DNA of 35,000 nucleotides from Symbiodinium natans (lineage: Eukaryota; Sar; Dinophyceae; Suessiales; Symbiodiniaceae), in contig CAJNDS010000051.1 of assembly GCA_905221605.1 (NCBI GenBank), forward strand, positions 24,580-59,579, written 5' to 3'. Shown piece after piece: positions 19,823 to 25,530 of this stretch. The notes under the pieces were generated by a model that was given only the letters and a program-made list of their open reading frames with translations, was not told where the DNA came from and made no database searches. The translations under genes and the position numbers were made by a program. Each line of letters begins with the position of its first letter. Position 1 is the first letter of the stretch.

Positions 19823-22800
19823 ACCCCAAAACCCGAAACCTTACACCCTGAGCCCTAAACCCTCAAGCCCCTGCCAGGCTACCACTGGAGTGTGAGGTAT
19901 GGGCATGGGGATGGGCTGGCGTACCTGGGGAACAAGTGGGGCACAGAGCCTCGGCTGATCTCAGGGGTCCGACAGGGTTGAGGGTTTAGGGTTTATAGGG
20001 TTTAGGGTTTAGGGTTTAGGGTTTAGGGTTTAGGGTTTAGGGTTTAGGGTTTAGGGTTTAGGGTTTAGGGTTTAGGGTTTAGGGTTTAGGGGTTAGGGTT
20101 TAGCGTTTAGGGTTTAGGGTTTAGGTTTAGGGTTTAGGGTTGAGGGTTTAGGCTTTAGGGTTTAGGCCTTACCTCGCAAACCCTAAACCTTAAACCCTAA
20201 AGCTTGGGATGCTCCCCCTTATACTAACAGTCCCTTATCGCGATTCTAGTACCCCCTCCCCCCCCCCCCCCCCCCCCAATATATCTAGGGGGGGGGGGGG
20301 GTAGCCCTAAACCCTAAACCCTAAACCCCAAGCCCTAAACCCTAACCCCTGCTAAGGACTGTTATCATAGGGGGGGAGCATCCCAAGCTAAAGTCCCCAA
20401 ACTCCTCAAACCCTGAAACCTAAACACTAAACCCTGAAGCCCTAAAACCTTAAAACCCTAAACCCTGTAAATCCTGAAGCCCCAAAGCCCTAAAGCCCCA
20501 AAGCCCTACAACCCTGAAAACCTAAACCCCTAAGCCCTAAGTCCTAAAACCCTAAAACACGAATGCTCTGAAACCTACCCCCTAAACCCTAAACCCTAAA
20601 CCCTAAACCCTAAACATCGAACCACGCAGGCCTAGTTTGGGGTTTCGTGCGCCGGTTTGCGTTCAGAGCTCAAGGTTTAGGAGTTCAGGATTTCTGTTCT
20701 AGGATTGTAGGCTTTCGGGCTTAGGGTTTAGGGTTTGGAGTTTAGGCTTTAGGGTTTAGGGCCCCCTGAATGATCATCAGCCCGAGAAGCTTCCCTTAGG
20801 GTGGTTTTAGGGTTAGGGTTTAGGGTTAGGGTTTAGGGTTTAGGGTTTAGGGTTTAGGGTTTAGGGTTTAGGGTTGAGGGTTTAGGGTTTACGGTCTAGG
20901 GTCTAGGGTTTAGGGTTTAGGGTTTAGGGTTTAGGGTTTGTAGGCTTTAGGGCGCTGTCCACCTCAGGCGTTTGGCCCTCGCCTGGTTAGTGGCGACACG
21001 GTGACGATGCTTGCGGATATTGATGCGCAGACCGTCGCCTATGCGGTGACCGGAGGGTTCATCATAAAGAGCCAGGGGGTGAACCCTAAACCCTAAACCC
21101 TAAGCCCTAAAACCCTAAACCCTAAACCCTAAACCCTAAGCCCTAAAACCCTAAACCCTAAACCCTAAGCCCTTAAACCCTAAGCCCTAAACCCTATGTA
21201 AGGGAGGGTTAGGGTGACCCCAAACCCCAAGCGCCAATGAAGAAACATGTCTGGTACCAAGCCGAAGGATCCTTGGCCCAAAGATCACGGGTTCTCTTAG
21301 TACCCCCCCCCCCCCCCCCCCTCTATACCACAAGGGTTTAGGGTTTAAATAGGGGGTTTAGGGTTTAGGGTTTAGGGCTACCCCCCCCCCCCCCCCCTAG
21401 GTTTCCCCCCACAATTAAGGCTATTTAGGGGTGATTAAGCCTAATTAGGGCGATTTAAGGGGGGGAACCTAGGGGGGTAGGGAGGGGGTAGTAGGGGAAC
21501 CCATGATAGGACAGAACGGCAAGCAAGTCTGGGACTTCGGAGTGTAGGAGCTTAGGACATTAGGGGTTTAGGGGTTTCGGGTTTTTGGTTTAGGGTTTAG
21601 GGTGTAGGGTTGAGGGTTGAGGGTTGAGGGTTTAGGGTTTAGGGTTTAGGGTTTAGGGCAAGAGCCTGTTCCAAAGCCCTCCAGGTGAATGGCGTTTGCC
21701 ACGGCGCCCTAGCCTTCAGTTCGAGCCGCGTGTCTCTGGCGGCCTCTCTCGAAATGGAGGATACATTCTCCCTGGAGGAGGGTTTAGGGTTTAGGGTTTA
21801 GGGTTTAGGGTTTAGGGTTTAGGGTTTAGGGTTTAGGGTTTAGGGTTTAGGGTTTAGGGTTTAGGGTTTAGGGTTTCGGGCTCTAAGCTCCAGCTCACAA
21901 GATCACAGCCCCAGGCCCTAAACCTGCAACAAATGCCAAGGGCTATACCCCGGAGCCCTAGGCCTTCAAACCCCCAAACCCTAAACCCTAGACCCTAGAC
22001 CCTAGACCCTAAACCCTGAACCCTGAACCCTAAACCCTAAACCCTAAACCCTAAACCCTAAACCATGTGTTGGGCCAGCCACTTCTTAAACTTCGCAGCC
22101 CCTCAGGCCCGCACTGCCCCGCCTTCCTTAAGTAAGAGGCCTAAGCGCTACCCCCTAAACCCTCAACCCTCAACCCTAAACTCTAAACCCAACAGCAAAA
22201 AAACCAACGAGCCCCTGAACCTCAGATTTCATCCCCAGTCGGCTAAAAACCCCCAAACCCCCGACCGTCACCCCCCCACAAGCACCCAACCCTAAACCCT
22301 AAACCTAACCAACCGTAAACCCTAAACCTGACCAACTCTAAACCCTAAACCCCTATGAACCCTAAACCTAGACCCAAAAGTTCAGAGCTTTACAGGACAC
22401 CACCCTCGAAGACGTGCCAGCTTGCCTCGTCGAAGCACCAGTTGTATCGGGGGCAGTGTCGCGGGCTCGCGGCAGCTCGGGCGCACCCTGAACCCTAAAC
22501 CCTAAACCCTAAACCCTAAACCCTAAACCCTAAAATGTTTCTGAGGAATCTTGCAGGCTTCGGGATTGAAACAACTCTGAACCCTCAACCCCTAAAACCC
22601 TGAAGCACTAAACCCCTGTAAAGCCCTCTAAAGCCTCTAAAGCCTTGACTTTGTGGTACTTTACTGTAACTTTAGATCCTTAGCCTTTTTGGGTTTCTTG
22701 GGTTTCTCCTTAAGGCAGCCCCATACAGCCCTAGAAATCCCGATATAAAAACCCTGAGCCTTCAGAGCTTTAAGAGGGAAGTTCCTGCTTGGTAGAGTCA

Positions 22801-25463
22801 GTTGAGAAGCATCGAGGCTGTAGAGAGAGTTGTTAGGTGTTAGGGATTCGGGTTGTTAGGGTTTTAGGGTTTAGGAGGTTGTAGGGATTGCGGTTTCAAG
22901 GGTTCAGGATTTGGAGCTTGCGAAGCGGAGGGGTGGCCAGATAGTGCCGGCATTCTCGCCTGGCATCCCGCAAAAAGCAGTTAGGGTCTAGGGTTTAGGG
23001 TTTAAGGGTCTAGGGTCTAGGGTTTATGGTTTAGGGTTTAGGGTTTCGGGTTTAGGGTTTAGGGTTAGGCCAAAGCTGAACCTTGCAAGTCCCACGACCC
23101 GAAAACTCCCGCAGAAGACCCGGAACGACTCTCCAAGGCACCCAAAACCCCCCAAACTCCTCCCTAAACCCTGAACCCAAAGCCCAAAACCCCAAGACCC
23201 TAAACCTAAACCCTAAACCCCAAACCCCAAACCCCAAACCCCAAACCCCAAACCCCAAATCTGCAAGGCATGATGTTTCACGCTCTCTGGGCCCTCGCGC
23301 CTTTTGGCGCCTTCTGGGCGCAATGCAGCTGAAGCTCGCTTTTGGTGCAACTAGGGTTTAGGGTTTAGGGTTTAGGGTTTCGGGTCCTTACTTGGACATT
23401 CATGGTGCTCATAACCCAGTTGTAACTGTACTTCTAACCCACTTAGAATTATTCTGGCCTCAGGGCTGTTTAGGGTGCCCAGACAGGCAATAAGAACACG
23501 ACCCCATCTCGGGCCCTGGCCTGTACTGTAACAGGTAAGGGTTTAGGGTTTTAGGGTGTAGGGGTTTAGGGGTTTAGGGGTTTAGGGGTTTAGGGGTTTA
23601 GGGGTTTAGGGGTTTAGGGGTTTGGGGGTTTGGGGGTTTCGGGTTTGGGGTTTAGGGTTTAGGGTTTAGGGTTTAGGGTTTAGGGTAGAAGCTGGCGGCT
23701 CGGAATTTAGGCCTTAGGGGTTCATGTTCTTGGGCCTTTCGGAAGGATTTCGCAAGGAACCCCGTCGACAGGCGAGTGCGCGTTGGCAAAGCTGCATAAC
23801 CTCGAGTGTGGAGATGAGCTTGGTTTGCGACTCAAAGTTGTCAAACTGGTTTAGGGTTTAGGGTTTAGGGTTTAGGGTTTAGGGTTTAGGGTTTAGGGTT
23901 TATAGGGTTTAGGGTTTAGGGTTTAGGGCTCTTTCTGCGCGTGCTTTTCTTACTAGTTCTAAATCGGGAGTTCGGTCCAACAAATATTTGTATAGCCCCT
24001 TGAAGTCAACAAATGTGGTGGGGTCTACGGTGCCCATGTATTTACCTAATTCATAAACCCTAAACCCTGAACTCTAAGCCTAAACCCTAAACCCTAAGCC
24101 CGAAACCCTAAACCCTACCCAATTCTCAAGTTCCCTTTGCGAAGAACTAGTAAGCTTTGCACGCTTCCCAGAGACTCCAATACCCCTTATTTAAGGAATA
24201 TTCCTTCAACCATATAAGGAACCCTAAACTAAACCCCAAACCCTAAACCCTAAACCCCAAACCCCAAACCCTAAACCCTAAACCCAAAACCCGAAACTGT
24301 TGGGGAATATTCCTTAACTAAGGGGTATTGGAGTCCCTGGGTTCTTCAGGCATGTAGGCCAGCAAAGCCGCCAGTCCCGCGCTTTCAACAAAAAGTGCCT
24401 TGCAGGGCTATTAAACGTTGAAGGGTTCAGGGTTTAGGGTTTAGGGTTCAGGGTTTAGGGTTTAGGGTTTGGGGTTTGGGGTTTAGCGGTGCTTAGGCTG
24501 TTGAGGACAGTCGAGTGAGGCGTCTTGGCCGCTTCGGCCATGCAACCCTGAACCCAAAACCCTAAACCGCAAACCTACGGTTGTCCTCCAGAACTCTTCG
24601 AACCTTTCAGCCCTAAACTCCTGGGGTCCCCATCTCCCACCACTAGGAAAATGCAAAGTCCTGAATCCGCCATAATCATATTGTCTGGGGGGTAGTTAAA
24701 GGTGGGGCTTGTATAAGATCCCATGCATGCATCTGTGCAGATTCGACAGTTTAGGCCTTGGATTGCCGTCATCTCTAAAACGAAAATGATGCGAATGCTT
24801 TCGCTTTAACAACCATTCTTTGCGGTGCATTGCTATTCTCATCTTACCTTATCCGTTTACGTTTTCTTAGATTACATCATAACCGCATTACAAAGGTGTT
24901 TGCGATATGATATATATATGGATGTCTGCATGTGCGTATGGATGTATGCATTTACGTACGTACGTATGTATGTATGTATATGACATGACTCTCAATGGCA
25001 TTGAATGACGTGATGAGTGAAAGGCCTACAATATGTAACGTGAGTGCTTGCTCATATTCTGGAAAATACAAAGCTCTGCATGAGCCGGTGAATCTTGGCT
25101 AAATTGGTGACGGCAGCGGAGTTGCAATTGCATGTACTTGCATTTGTGACTCTGCTTCCATGCTCTATTCTGAACATTGGCCGAGTCGGCCATGTGCATT
25201 GGCGTGCAAAGTAAGCGTCACACAACATGAAAAGTATAGCCCTAAACCCTAAACCCTAAACCCGAAACCCTAAACCCAAAACCCTAAACCCTAGACCCTA
25301 AACCCAAAACCCTAAACCCTAGACCCTAGACCCTTGACCCTAAACCCTAAATCCTAAACCCCCTGAACCCCTCGAGCTCCAACACCTTCACTCCTGGGAG
25401 GTCCTTCCCCGGCAGCTGCTCCTCGAGGGGAGGCCGTGGGCACTGGACGAGGACACCTGCTGC

Positions 25464-25530
<67 letters not shown>

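Noticed and set aside
19878-19976. Reverse-transcriptase fragment (GVRQG motif)
   Set aside because: No YxDD box or other RT motif lies nearby, and the flanking exons in phase fit SPRY better.
21243-21547. Alternative 3' exons for the SPRY-like gene (21243-21299 and 21515-21547 with a stop)
   Set aside because: They are phase-compatible if exon 8 extends to 21078, but that breaks the SPRY motif which the 21045/21685 junction completes. They could be a minor isoform.
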